Assembly: GCF_022965805.1 (NCBI RefSeq)
Contig: NC_133104.1
Coordinates: forward strand, 28,082,069-28,146,068
DNA length: 64,000 bases
Reading direction: 5' to 3'
Source of the DNA: Primulina eburnea
Taxonomy: Eukaryota; Streptophyta; Magnoliopsida; Lamiales; Gesneriaceae
Made by a program: the position numbers and the translations under genes. Under the pieces are notes generated by a model, which was given only the letters and a program-made list of their open reading frames with translations, was not told where the DNA came from and searched no databases. Shown here one piece after another: positions 34,084 through 45,734 of this stretch (its first letter is position 1; the number at the start of each line of letters is the position of its first letter).

Positions 34084-34760
34084 TTCGTGATATGAGTAGT
34101 ACCAATCAAATCTTTTAAGCCCTCTTCAACTGTTCAGTCTATTACATTGCACAGTCTCGGAATCCCTCTCATTCCCGTGTGGGTCGGTTCATTCATGTTC
34201 CCTCCACCTAGAAGCCTGCCAGGAGCCGCTCATTGTCCGTGCAACTGATGGCACCGGCGATCACCCCCCGCCCTCTTCGGCCCCGGGCCTCACATATTTC
34301 ACTTACGATTTTCAGTTCAGTTATGCACGTATTTATAATTATACATGACAAGATATTTTCACGTTACGCCATACACATGATATTTTTACTTTGCATGCGA
34401 TTTTATTATAATTACTTGTTATTTACGATATATACACGTCGAGTCTTTAGACTCACTAGACTTGACTGTTGTAGGTACTGATGAGGTCGGGACTGAGGGC
34501 GGGGACCAGTGAGCCATCTTGGGTCGACAGTAGTAGGAACCCGATGACCTCATGCTTCAGGTCATTTACCATTTTTATGATCAAACATTTTTATCGCGAT
34601 TGCTTATTTTAAATTTGTTGTATCAAAACAGACATTTACTTCCACTGCTATGTTGAACCTTTGACCAGTTTAATTTATGAATGATGCATATTACTTATTT
34701 TAAAAGAAAATTTTAAATTTTTCCGCAATTTTTCAAATACGAATTTCGGGCCTCTACAGC

Positions 34761-34772
34761 TGGTATCAGAGC
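34761..34772 (+). promoter_or_regulatory. Tekay copy A primer-binding site
   Basis: TGGTATCAGAGC (initiator tRNA-Met), two bases after the LTR end CTACA. Confidence 0.9.
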
Positions 34773-34999
34773 CAGGTTCTTGTAAAGGGTTGTACTATTA
34801 CTGACCTCGAGAAGCTCACGAAGTCACGCCTTCGGTTTGTAAGTTTTACATTTACGCATTTTGTTTACAGCATGAAATATTTTAACAACATGTTTTCATG
34901 AAATATTTTACGTTCAGATTTCGATTACGCATTATTTAAATTTAAAGAAATCATAGAGATTATGCATGTTAGTTATGTATGGGTTATATATGGAACAAT

Positions 35000-35872
35000 A
35001 TGCCTCCTAGATGCATGCTTGAGCGCACGAGAGAGGATGAACCTCGCCAGGAGGACGGTCAGAATCAGAGGTAGGAGAGAGATTTACCACCTCCACCTCC
35101 ATCGGACATGAATGCCCAGATGTTAGCTGGGATGACTCAGTTCTTCGCACAGTTTGCGGAGAACAACGCTGATACAGCCAGGCCTACAGGGCCTGAGGCT
35201 ACCTATCAGTGCTTCATGAAGATGAGGCTGAAGGATTATCCGGGACTAGCGATCCTATGATTGCCGAGGGCTGGAACAAGTTCCTCGAGGTTATCTTTGA
35301 GTTTATGGAGCTTGGGGATGCAGACAGAGTTCGTTGTGCCATCTATCTATTCGGAGGAGATGTCCGTTTATGGTGGGAAGGAGAATCAGTAGCCCTGAAC
35401 TTGGCTACTCTTAGTTGGACGCGCTTCACAGAGGTATTTTACTCCAAATATTTTACTGACGAAGTGCGTTCTAGATTGACCAGGGAGTTCATGACCCTGA
35501 GGCAGAGAAACTTGACTGTTACGGAGTTCATCCATAAATTTGAGAGGGGTTGCCATTTTGTGCCCCTGATTGCGAACGATGCCGGTGCCAAGGTGAGGCA
35601 CTTTAGGCAGCCCGCCAAGAAACAGAGGACAGTAGCAGCAGGGACACGCAGTCCCGAGGAACTTTGAGCACCCAGTCTGTCCTAAGTGCACACGCCGCCA
35701 TGCCGGAGCATGTATGTATGGCTCAGGGAAGTGTTACAAGTGTGGTAGTCCAGACCACTTGCTGCAGCAGTGCCGTCGAGCGAGTCTGCCTACTCAAGGC
35801 AGAGTCTTTGCTCTCCATGCAGCGGAGACGAACCCAGACACCATGCTCATGACAGGTATCTTAAAGCTTTGA
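35000..35872 (+). pseudogene. gag: Tekay copy A Gag, broken and internally deleted
   Basis: The start ATG at 35000 (MPPR...) is shared with the copies at 43095 and 59307. A TAG at 35072-35074 stops the frame where the other two copies have CAG. A frameshift near 35235 leads to the main Gag frame (FLEVIFEFMELGDADRV, WWEGESVAL, EVFYSKYF, LTVTEFIHKFERGC). After AKVRHF a stretch is missing relative to the family. The frame resumes in front of a cysteine-rich segment with zinc knuckle CYKCGSPDHLLQQC (about 35733-35774). It ends TNPDTMLMT followed by a few codons and TGA at 35870-35872, inside the intron-like segment. Confidence 0.82.
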
Positions 35873-36066
35873 GTTAATATTCGAAATTCAATGTTTTGGG
35901 AATTTATGTTTCGGGTCGAGGTTTTGAAAATAGAATTGATGATATGATTGCATGCTCTAATCAGTGTTATTTTTGGGAATTAAATTTAGGAGAACTCTGG
36001 CTTTTGCATGTCTATAAGTTTAGCTCTTGTAACTATTGGGTTCAGCTTAGCGTTCCAATCTTTCAG
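35856..36066 (+). other. Intron-like segment between Gag and protease
   Basis: 211 bp beginning GTATCTTAAAG and ending in CAATCTTTCAG, AT-rich compared with its flanks. Upstream the Gag frame reads ...ATG ACA G; downstream GG AGA ATT TTT ATA GCG GGT continues the protease frame (IFIAGSATKALI). Removing exactly the GT...AG segment keeps the frame through a split Gly codon. Unspliced RNA meets TGA at 35870-35872. The boundary is inferred from family knowledge and frame; no transcript evidence. Confidence 0.6.
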
Positions 36067-38180
36067 GGAGAATTTTTATAGCGGGTTCAGCTACGAAAGC
36101 CTTGATACATTCAGGGGCTATCCACTCGTTTATTTCGTAGACCTTTGCTAACTTTCTCAAGGTCAAGACCATTGGGCTAGATATAGCCTATTCAGTAGTA
36201 TTGCCTTCTGCTGAGGAGATGACAACTACTAATGTGATCCGAGACATAGACCTCGAGCTTCATGGAAATCTTGTTTATGCGGATCTTATCGTTCTGCCGA
36301 TGCCAGAGTTTGACATCATTCTGGGGATGGACTGGCTATTAAGGAACAGAGTTTTGATCGACTTCCAGCGGAGATCTGTTCTAGTCCGACCGCCTGGGAT
36401 GGAGCAATTCTTATTCGAGCCAGACATGTACTTTCATTTACCGCGTTTGATATCTTGTGTCCAGGCTAGGAAGCTCATGCATAGAGGGTGTCGGGCGTTT
36501 TTAACGACTTTTATATCTGCCCCCGAGGCACCCAGTCAATCAGCCTCAGATGTTCCGATTGTTAGGGATTTCCTAGATGTTTTTCCTGAGAACGTGTCTG
36601 GTATGCCACCCGAGGGAGAGGTGGAGTTTTCGATTGAGCTTATGCCAGGTACGGCTCCGATCTCCAAAGCACCGTACCAATTGGCACCGACAGAGATGGT
36701 AGAACTTAAGAAGCAGATTCAAGAACTTCTTGACAATGAGTTCATTCACCGGAGTTTTTCACCATGGGGCGCGCCAGTCTTGTTTGTGAAGAAGAAGGAT
36801 GGTACAATGAGACTTTGCATTGACTACCGGGGGTTGAACAGGGTTACAGTAAGAACAAATACCCACTTCCGAGGATTGAAGATTTATTTGATCAGTTGCA
36901 GGGAGCTTCGGTATTCTCAAAGATTGATCTGCGTTCCGGTTATCACCAGTTGAGGGTGAAAGATGCCGATGTTTCCAAGACTGCTTTTAGGATTCGTTAT
37001 GGCCACTTCGAGTTCCTTGTGATGCCGTTCGGTCTGGCGAATGCGCCAGCGATCTTCATGGATCTCATGAATCGCGTATTTCAGCCGTATCTTGATCAAT
37101 TTGTAATAGTATTCATAGACGACATTCTCGTCTACTCGAAGAATCAAGAGGATGAAAGCAGACATCTGACCACAGTTTTGCAGACCTTGCAAAAGCACAA
37201 GTTATTCGCAAAGTTCAGTAAGTGCGAGTTTTGGTTAGAGAAGGTGGCGTTCTTAGGCCACATTGTTTCTAGCAGTGGTATTGAGGTAGACCCAGCGAAA
37301 GTTGCAGCAGTCAGAGATTGGGGTGTGCCGCAGAATGCATCAGAGATCCGTAGTTTCCTTGGGCTAGCAGGGTAATATCGGAAATTTATTCAGGGATTCT
37401 CCTCCATCGCAGTTCCACTCACATCATTGACAAAGAAAATGTTAAATTCGTGTGGAGCGTCGAGTGTTAGAAGTGCTTCGATACTTTGAAGCAAGCTCTT
37501 ATCTCAGCACCAGTATTGGCCATGCCGTCAGGGTCCAGAGATTTGTTTTGTAAAACGATGCTTCGAAACTCGGTTTAGGCGCATTATTGATGCAACATGG
37601 GAAGGTGATAGCGTATGCTTCTCGTCAGCTGAAAATCCATGAGAAAAATTACCCTACCCATGATCTATAGTTGGCAGCCGTAGTATTTGCCTTGAAGATT
37701 TGGAGGCATTATTTGTATGGGGAGAAGTGCCAGATCTTACCGACCATAAGAGCCTCAAGTACTTCTTTACGAAGAAAGAGCTGAATATGCGTCAGAGGTG
37801 TTGGTTGGAGCTAGTGAAGGACTATGACTATGACATTAGCTACCACCCGGGTAAGGCTAATGTAGTTGCGGATGCACTGAGCAAGAAAGTCGCAGTGATG
37901 GCTCATCTAGCGATTTCGAGGCCTCTTCAGTCTGAGATGCAGAGGTTTGATCTAGAGACTTATCCTCGAGGTAGAGTTCCCCGTCTATTTACTTTGATGA
38001 TTCAGTCTTCCCTTCTAGACCGTATTCGCAGTGGTCAGTCAGCAGATGAGCAGTTGGCAAAGTGGAAGCAGAGGGATGAGGCCAAGGGTAGTATCTTGTA
38101 TACAGTAAGCGACATGATTGTGAGATACCGAGACATGATGTGGGTTCCTAGAAGTTATATCCCAGCAGATATTCTATCCG
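36067..38180 (+). pseudogene. Tekay copy A Pol: protease, RT and RNase H, truncated
   Basis: Protease opens IAGSATKALIHSGAIHSFIS: the catalytic Asp of D-S-G is replaced by His, and a TAG follows. The ORF from 36201 carries IILGMDWL, then the RT start ([19 protein letters not shown]). A one-base deletion near 36850 moves RT into the next frame (36896-37375), which holds [23 protein letters not shown] and the catalytic [14 protein letters not shown] at 37373-37375 interrupts FLGLAG. RNase H is fragmentary ([36 protein letters not shown]). The sequence stops matching the family at about 38180, before the integrase. Confidence 0.85.
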
Positions 38181-39682
38181 ATTAGACTACACCACAGTAT
38201 TGGGCTGATAGGGAAGATCCACTGCCACATACATGAGATCCCCGTTCATGCTTTAACGAGTGGATTGGTCCTCGTTCATGCTTTAACGCTTTCCAATCCT
38301 GATCTAAACCCGTTCATGCTTTAACGGGGTGGATTGGTCCCTGGTCATGCTTTACCGCTTTCCAATCACATACATAATTGGTTACAAGACATTTAGCATA
38401 CCTCAAAAACTTAAAAGTATTATCTTTGCACGTCAAACATACTTACTTGGCGTTGAGGGATTGATTGGAACTCGCTTGGGCCGCTGCTGTACATAATAAC
38501 AAGAGTTCAAGCACTTAATTTCCATACTTAGACATAATAATCGTGCTCACCACCTAAAATGACAATTTTCTTATGACGTTCTAAATCGCTCGGGACTTGA
38601 CCTCCTTTAATCATTGTACTAAACCATGACGTCAACTCCCGAAACAGATCCTAAAATGATGTGTGAACATTTCCCAAAACATAGAACACATGAGCCTAAA
38701 ATAGTGCTTTTAAAAAGTCATGGACGAGCGCCTAGGCGCTGGACAGTGCTGCGCTGCGACACTTCCTAGCGCCACGGCGCTAGCAATGCCGCACTGCCTA
38801 GCGCCGCGGCGCCTGGATTGCGCAGAACGGGTGCTGGCGAGCGCTGCGGCGCTAATCCTGTGCACAACCAACCCAAAATAACACATTTTGATGCAATTTT
38901 AAAAGTCATGCTCAAACGAATTGAACCGATGCAACGAGACTCATCTTAGGATGCTATGACAAGGATTCAACTCAAACGAATGTCCCCAAAACAACGACGT
39001 ACAACAACTACGCAACAATATCCATAAACATGAATTTTGACAACAAAATACTTTCTACGACTTCTAATGTAACCAAGTGCCTATCGATCCGAGACGAAGC
39101 ACCAAACATCAACCCAACATCATACTCACCATGATTAAACGCAGCAGCAGTCACCCAACGTCCCCAACGAAGCCTGAAACAAATAAACCTCAAGAATACA
39201 TCAATAACATGATTTTCAGAAAACGCAGTTGGAGCAGTCTCATGAAAACGGTCATAACTCACTCAATTTTTATCCAAATATTTCTAATTTTATATCAAAT
39301 CGAAGATATCAAAAAGTTCTACGTTTCATATGTTCAAAGTTTTCCCAAATTATCGACCGAAAAATCACAGTTTTCAAAATACACTGAAAAACTAAATTCT
39401 AGATCTAAGATTTATTTCAAAACTGTTCCCACCAATTTTCTGCTCAAACTATGAACCTCATACATGAATTTTACACATAATAAACATCAACATAAATACT
39501 ATGACAAGATCGACGCAGGGAAAACAGAATATACGTGCCTTATAATGTTAAAGTTTACCGAACTGACGATACCGAAGCGGGAACAGAGCGAGGGTTGATC
39601 CGGGACGAACATGGCACTGTTTTTTTGCAATAAAATCACCGAAAACTTAATGGAAAAAGAAGGGGAGAGGCGGCTGCTCTTT
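38181..39682. repeat. Unidentified LTR-like fragment
   Basis: No gene. It begins abruptly after the Pol remnant with three to four tandem CGTTCATGCTTTAACG units (38232-38365), then an AT-rich part, a GC-rich block with GCGCCTAGGCGCT-like palindromes (38727-38860), and a purine-rich end against the Tekay LTR at 39683. The texture matches the gypsy LTRs elsewhere in the window (minus orientation), but neither a complete end nor a partner was found. Confidence 0.45.
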
Positions 39683-42600
39683 TGTAGAACCGGTAAATCA
39701 GACTATGTATAAGCCATGCATAATTATTATTATTTAAATTAAAATGATTTTTTTATGCATGAGGATTTAAATTCTTTTCTTTAAATTTAATTATTTTATG
39801 CAGTAGTTTAATTGTTATCTTTTCAGTTAAATAAGTGAGGCCGGACTGGAGTTGGAATATTGAGATAAAATCTAATATTAAGAAAACATTCCTAGAATTT
39901 ATTTAAGATAAATAATAAATTAATAATATAAAAGAATGTTTAAGAAATTATTTAAGTAATTTGAGGTAAGTAATAAATAAGTTCATTTAGGTTCAATAAT
40001 TAATTTATTAATTCACTAAAATATTTAGTGGGTAGATAAAAAATTAAAGATTTAAAATTCAATAATTACGAAATATTTTCACCTCCATTTTTATTGTAAT
40101 TTTCGGCCATCACCTTTTAAGGATTTAATTAATTTGTCAACTCATTTCCTTTGATATCTTTCCTTATCTTTTTCTTGATAGATAATTCCCTAAATTTTAT
40201 TCACCACTAATTAATATTTAAGCAATATTTCTACCATGTTTATCTAGCAATATTTCATCCCCATTTATCATAAAAAATTCGGTCACCTTGATGAGATTTG
40301 ATTTGGATTTACAACTCACCACTATTTGATACCATTCCTTAATCTTTTCTTGGAGATAATTCCTCACCTTTTTAATGACCAATAATTAAACAAATAAGCA
40401 ATTTTTTACCATATTTTGGATGAATAAAATCGGCCACCCCTTCAATCAAATCACTCCTCATTCTTTATCTACCAAACTCTAGGATAGGAAGTTGTATCTT
40501 GCCATTATTCTCTCCCTTTTATCTTGCAACTTCCCATTTATTTTCATAGACTTCCCTTCCCACCATTTCCACCGAAATTCAGTAGGTTTCAGAGAGAAAA
40601 AAAATCGAGAGATTGCTAGAGGGAAAAGCAAGAGAGAAAAGTAGAAACAAAAGAAGAACTCTCCGTCTCCTCCGTACCGCGTCGTCGTAATCGTTTGTTT
40701 TCTTTCAAAAAAAATCCAAGGCATGTCTAGATATTTTGTTGCTCTTCAATCAAGTTATATTAACATTTTTAATCATTACATGTTCATGATTTTATGGCAA
40801 AAACCGAAATCAAGACAATATTACTTTCGAAAACATGTACAGATTTTTGGCTCTGCACTTGTGCACCTCACGGTTTTGGCTTGTTTTTTTGTTTCAGGGT
40901 TGGTTCGATTTCCAGGGGCTCAAGGCTGCTTTTAGACATGATATAGGGTGTGTTAGTAAGGGATATGTCCACTGGTTTCAGCTCTTTCCCCCCCTTGCAT
41001 CACATTCGACAGCAACTCAACAAGCATGTCATTTTGTGTCTCGAAATTTCTTGTTTCGGTTTGTACAAGGAGGTTCGAATCGTGGTTGGCTCTTGGGCAT
41101 GTGACCATGGTTGGAACCCTTCCTTGACATGACTAGGACGTGACCAAGGTGCCCTTTCATGGCTTGGTTCACGTTCCCATCGGTCTTAAAAAAATAAACA
41201 AGAAGAGCCCCCATCAGTTTCATCTTTCTGGTTTTTGGGTGTGTGAGTTGGTGTTCGGTTTTGTGGTGTTGCTTGGATCTTGGTTGGATTCTAGCCCTTA
41301 GCCATGGTTCACTCAATACCCCATGGTGTCTAGATCATGCCACGGTCGATCATATGGCCGTTGGAATGACACATGCAGCGAGAACAAGCAAGGTGTCCCA
41401 CGCGTGCAGCTTGGCTTTTGGGGGGAACGTGTGAGTTGTTTCTGGTGTTGCTTTGATTGTGTCTGGCCTAGGACCCTTAGCCATGGTTCAATCCACACCT
41501 TAGGATATTGGTAAGATGCTCTGGTCAGCGGTTCAAGCCCCAATGGCCAATAGTCTCGAAAACGAAGCATGCAAGCGCAAGTGTTGCTGCTGTAATTTTT
41601 GACAGCAACTTGGTGCTTTGGTTCAGAGGCTCGTTTGAGTTCTTGGTTGGCTTTTAGCCTATGGACTTGAACTGGACAATACCTCATCGAGTTAGGAAGG
41701 TCATGTTTTTGGCTGTTTGTGATTCGGTTAAGTTTAGAGGTCGTACCAGAATTTACGGTGCAATGTGCCAAAGTGACTCTCGAAAGAGCGTTTCATGTTT
41801 TGGCCTCCATTTACCAAATTTCGACTTGAACAATTTTTAGGAGCATTATTTCATCATTTTAGGTGTATTTTAATCATGACTAAATGATGGTTCGGGTTGG
41901 TACGCAGTCATTGTTAGAATTTAAGTTGTTGGTCTAGTTGGCCCCGTTTTTGAGTTCAATTAAGAAGTCATTCCCAATTTAAGATTATTTGCATTTTTCT
42001 CATGTTAGAATTAGGTCAGCGAGCCTGAGAATGATCCAACCCATTCGGTAAAATAATACAGGACATTTAATTATATTATGTGCATAAAAATATAAAATGT
42101 TCATTTTTGAGATATATGCGATATTGCTTGTGGCCACCTCACGTTCATGGGATTGCAACTTATCATGAGATTATTACTTCATCTGGTGGTCACTGACCGG
42201 TTCATGTTCATGTTTTGGTACGGATATCCAGTCCAAGGGCTGTGATGATCTCTACCGCGGGGTATACTATGGTTTAGCCTGATCAGACGATTCATTTCAC
42301 GTTATGGGCCACTTGCGTAGAACATATTCTCAACAGAAAATTATTATATGCTATTTCATGACAGGGCTCTATCGAGCAAACATTTCACTTATGATTTTCA
42401 GTTCAGTTATGCACGTATTTATAATTACTCATGACAAGATATTTTCACGTTACGTTTTACGATATGATATCTTTACATGGCATGAAATTTTATGATATAT
42501 TTACTTGTTATCTACGATATATGCTTGTTGAGTCTTTAGACTTACTAGACTTGATTGTTGTAGGTACTGATGAGGTCGGGACCGAGGGCGGGGACCAGTG

Positions 42601-42854
42601 AGCTTGCTTGGGTCGGCAGTAGTAGGAACCCGAGGACCTCATTTTCAGCACACTTATTATTTTTATTCCAAACTCAGTTTTATTTTGTTGAATTATTTTA
42701 TGTTGTTATTTTGAAAACATCATTTACTTCCGCTGCCATTTTAAACATTGAATATTTTTATCAGTATATTTTATGAAAGAGGCGTTTTATTTATTTAAAG
42801 AGAAAATTTTAAATTATTCCGCAAATTTTCAAGTACAAATTTCGGGCCTCTACA
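39683..42854 (+). repeat. Tekay-like LTR (copy B, 5' side)
   Basis: 3172 bp, TGTAGAACCGG...GGGCCTCTACA, followed by a primer-binding site. It has the same organisation as the other Tekay LTRs: CT-rich stretch, GTCGTCG motif, conserved ATG at 40723 and internal CCCTTAGCCATGG repeats. It is clearly more diverged from the LTR at 46872 than that LTR is from copy A. Confidence 0.88.
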
Positions 42855-42856
42855 AT

Positions 42857-42868
42857 TGGTATCAGAGC
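42857..42868 (+). promoter_or_regulatory. Tekay copy B primer-binding site
   Basis: TGGTATCAGAGC, two bases after the LTR end. Confidence 0.9.
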
Positions 42869-43094
42869 CTATGTTCTTGTAAAGGGTTGTACTACTACTG
42901 ACTTCGAGAAGCTCATGAAGTCACATCTTCGGTCTGTACATTTACGCATTTTTGTTTAAAGCATGAAATATTTTAACAGCATGTTTTCATGAAATATTTT
43001 ATGTCAAGATTATGATTATTCAATATTTATTTAAATTTAAAGAAATAATAGAGATTATGCATGTTAGTTACGTATGGGTTATGTATGGAACAGT

Positions 43095-43165
43095 ATGCCC
43101 CCTAGACGCATTCTTGAGCGCACGAGAGAGGATGAGCCTCGCTAGGAGGACGGTGAGAATCAGAG
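43095..43165 (+). pseudogene. gag: Tekay copy B Gag start, deleted after 24 codons
   Basis: The ATG and first 16 codons match copies A and C; codon 17 is TAG (43143-43145), as in copy C. At about 43165 the sequence jumps to the end of RNase H, with GCAG present at both original sites. Nearly all of gag, protease and RT is missing. Confidence 0.82.
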
Positions 43166-43619
43166 GCAGTGATGGCTCATCTAGCGATTTCGAGGCCTCT
43201 TCTGTATGAGATGCAGATGTTTGACCTAGAGACTTATCCTCGAGGTAGAGTTCCCCGTCTATCTACTTTGACGATTCAGTCTTCCCTTCTAGACCGTATT
43301 CGCAGTGGTCAGTCAGCAGATGAGAAATTGGCAAAGTGGAAGAAAAAAGATGAGGTCAAGGGCAGTATCTTGTATTCAGTTAGCGACGGTATTGTGAGAT
43401 ATCGAGACAGGATGTGGGTTCTTAGCAGTGATTCTATTCGAGCAGATATTCTATCTGAGGCCCACATGTCGCTGTACTCTATTCATCCTGAGACTACAAA
43501 GATGTACAAAGATCTATAGTTGTTATATTGGTGGCCCGGAATGAAGAAGGATATCAGGTCTTTCGTATCCGAGTGTCTCACGTGCAAGCTAGTGAAAGCA
43601 GAGCATCAGAGACCAGCAG

Positions 43620-45734
43620 TGTGGGGACCCGGACGCTAATCATCTTCTTAATCATCGCTGGGATTTAATTATCAGTTCTGATTAACAGGGTCTAAAAATT
43701 TTTCTTTTTAAAATGTAAATGCGGAAGGTAATGGAATCTAAATAACATACATCTCAGTATAAAATACATTCCAGTATAAAAGTACAATATTGTACAAACT
43801 AGGTCTAAGGTTTAGTTACTAAATTCAAGTAATAAAACCAAGTCTACAATAAGTTCGGAATCACCACGCTAACTCTTCTTCTCTCCTCATCCTCTTTACC
43901 CCGATCCAGTCCCACCTGTTGTCATGCACACATACAAAACAAGACAACAGCCGAATAACTCCGGTGAGAATAAATCCCAATATAAAACATGGTAACCATG
44001 TATATACATCAAGTAAATCATGAAATATTCTATCATGAATAACCTAAAACAATAGATTTCATAATCTATGAAATTAACTCCAAATAAGCATGCAACACAA
44101 ATAAGTTAAACATGCTACTCAAATCAAATCATAAAAACATGCTATCATAACTGAAAGCAATAAACATGGGTTTCATAGTCTATGAAACCACATCTATAAA
44201 CACATGTTATTCTAGTCAAATCATGTCTAGACTCGACTCAACTTTAACTCTAGGGATCCCGGGGTGAATAAGACGTCACTGTCTGTCACCTACCCTCCCA
44301 ATCGGGGTGACGTACGTCTTATTCCTAGACTTCGGTCATATCTGTATCGAATAATCTACAATAGGACGATGTCTGCTCCTATGTAATGATACACCGAACG
44401 TCTAGAAGTCTGACTGTTTCTGTCAAACTTTCCTATCTCAAATGCAATGCATAACCATCTGTAAACAATGCATAATTATCTCTAAAGATTCGAATAAAAT
44501 TCTATAAACAAATCATAATCATATCAAAAGATAAACAATAAGTCTAGTATGTGATTTAGTTGGGAAACTCAAATAAGATCTGATTTGAGTTATATCTTCC
44601 CAAATATCACATGAATTATACCTTTGTCGTCCCTGTCTGACGAAGACGATGTCTTAAAGTCGAATCTGTCCATATCAATCTGATAATGACAAATCACATA
44701 AATACAATATCAGTATATATCTCAGTTCAGAATCTGCTCTGATCAATACTCAAATCAATATATAATTTGATCAATATCTGAACAAGATACAATCTGATTC
44801 ATATCATCGACATCACAATATAATCGAAATCATATCTGAATCTGACCAATCTAAATCAACTGATGTTTCGACGGCATAACAATACAATCTGAATAACCCC
44901 GTCAATCTGAACATCGCGTATATAATACTGGAACTCATAATCTGTGTCAATACAATTCATATTCTGAATACTAACATAATCTGATATAGAATCTCAGTCA
45001 ATATCTTTCAAAAATCATAACAATTACAGAAACAATCTGTTCTTTAATCTGTCTTCAATTCTATAATGTCTACGGTAGTAGAAACACCATATCTGAATCA
45101 TATGCAATTCTAGCAACATCATAAATTCAAATATTGTCTAAACGTAACAAAACTTACGTCCAGTTGTAGCCTGCGTTGATAGAAACACGATACCGAAGTC
45201 GGATTCAAAATCAGACGAACGGATTCTTCGCAAATTAATTTCGAACCTCAGAACTTCAAAGCGTTTCCCTCGATTTCCTTTTCTTCTGAAGGATTTGCAT
45301 GCTGATATATATATATATATGTATATTTACACGTTCCATGATACAAGGGCAAGTGGCATTGTGCATGTTCTGCACGTTTCGCGCATATGCGCGAACAATG
45401 TCGCGCATATGCGCCAGTTATGCAAACTAGCACTTTGTCTTCTCGCGCATATGCGCCACTCTTCTCGCGCATATGCGCCAACCTACTGGACCTCCCGCGC
45501 ATGTGCGTCATTTCCGTCGCGCATATGCGCCAATGTTTCTGTAATTCTCGCGCATGTGCGCCGATACATGTCGCGCATGTGCGCCAATCCTATTCTTCCC
45601 ACATAATGTGATTCTTCTTTCGGCTCTCGAGATCTGATCCGTTCCGTTTATAATCATCTTAATTATCAACAATAGATTATAATAATCATCGCCAAAGCTC
45701 TTCAGATTAATCGGATAATTTCTCGGGCCTTACA
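43620..45734 (-). mobile_element. Solo LTR in the Tekay integrase, TSD AGCAG
   Basis: 2115 bp. On the minus strand it reads TGTAAGGCCCGAGAA...GGTCCCCACA. Flanks are AGCAG on both sides (43615-43619, 45735-45739), and joining the flanks restores the integrase reading. No internal retroviral sequence. An array of CGCGCATATGCGCC motifs lies 145-360 bases from its U3 end. Confidence 0.9.
45378..45590. repeat. Array of palindromic CGCGCATATGCGCC motifs
   Basis: Eight to nine copies of a 12- to 14-bp near-perfect palindrome, with CATATG or CATGTG centres, separated by unrelated 10- to 25-base spacers. Confidence 0.9.

Larger units (their letters stand above)
31690..34294 (-). mobile_element. Cassandra TRIM, three-LTR tandem array
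   Basis: Structure LTR (31690-32086), 68-bp interior, LTR (32155-32550), 70-bp interior, LTR (32621-34294, interrupted by a solo LTR). Each LTR is about 397 bp, TGTAACG...CCTCACA on the plus strand, oriented minus. Each carries a 5S-rRNA-like domain. Both interiors hold only a tRNA-Met primer site (plus-strand GCTCTGATACCA at 32141-32152 and 32607-32618) and a purine-rich tract. The array is flanked by the 5-bp duplication TATTT (31685-31689 and 34295-34299) inside the Tekay LTR. No coding capacity; such elements move only with proteins from others. Confidence 0.92.
29496..34758 (+). repeat. Tekay-like chromovirus LTR (copy A), 5'-truncated and interrupted
   Basis: It begins at the Athila junction at a point corresponding to about base 310 of a full LTR and ends CGGGCCTCTACA at 34758, followed by a primer-binding site. 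It is interrupted by the Cassandra array (31690-34294). By eye it is about 95% like the LTR at 46872-49842 but much less like the LTR at 39683-42854. It contains a CT-rich promoter-like stretch and a GC-rich CGCCGCGTCGTCG motif just before a conserved ATG (30057), and about three diverged internal repeats around CCCTTAGCCATGGTTC. Confidence 0.85.

Noticed and set aside
45378..45590. CRISPR-like regular repeats
   Set aside because: The repeats are 12- to 14-bp palindromes with short irregular spacers inside a plant LTR, in a eukaryotic context.
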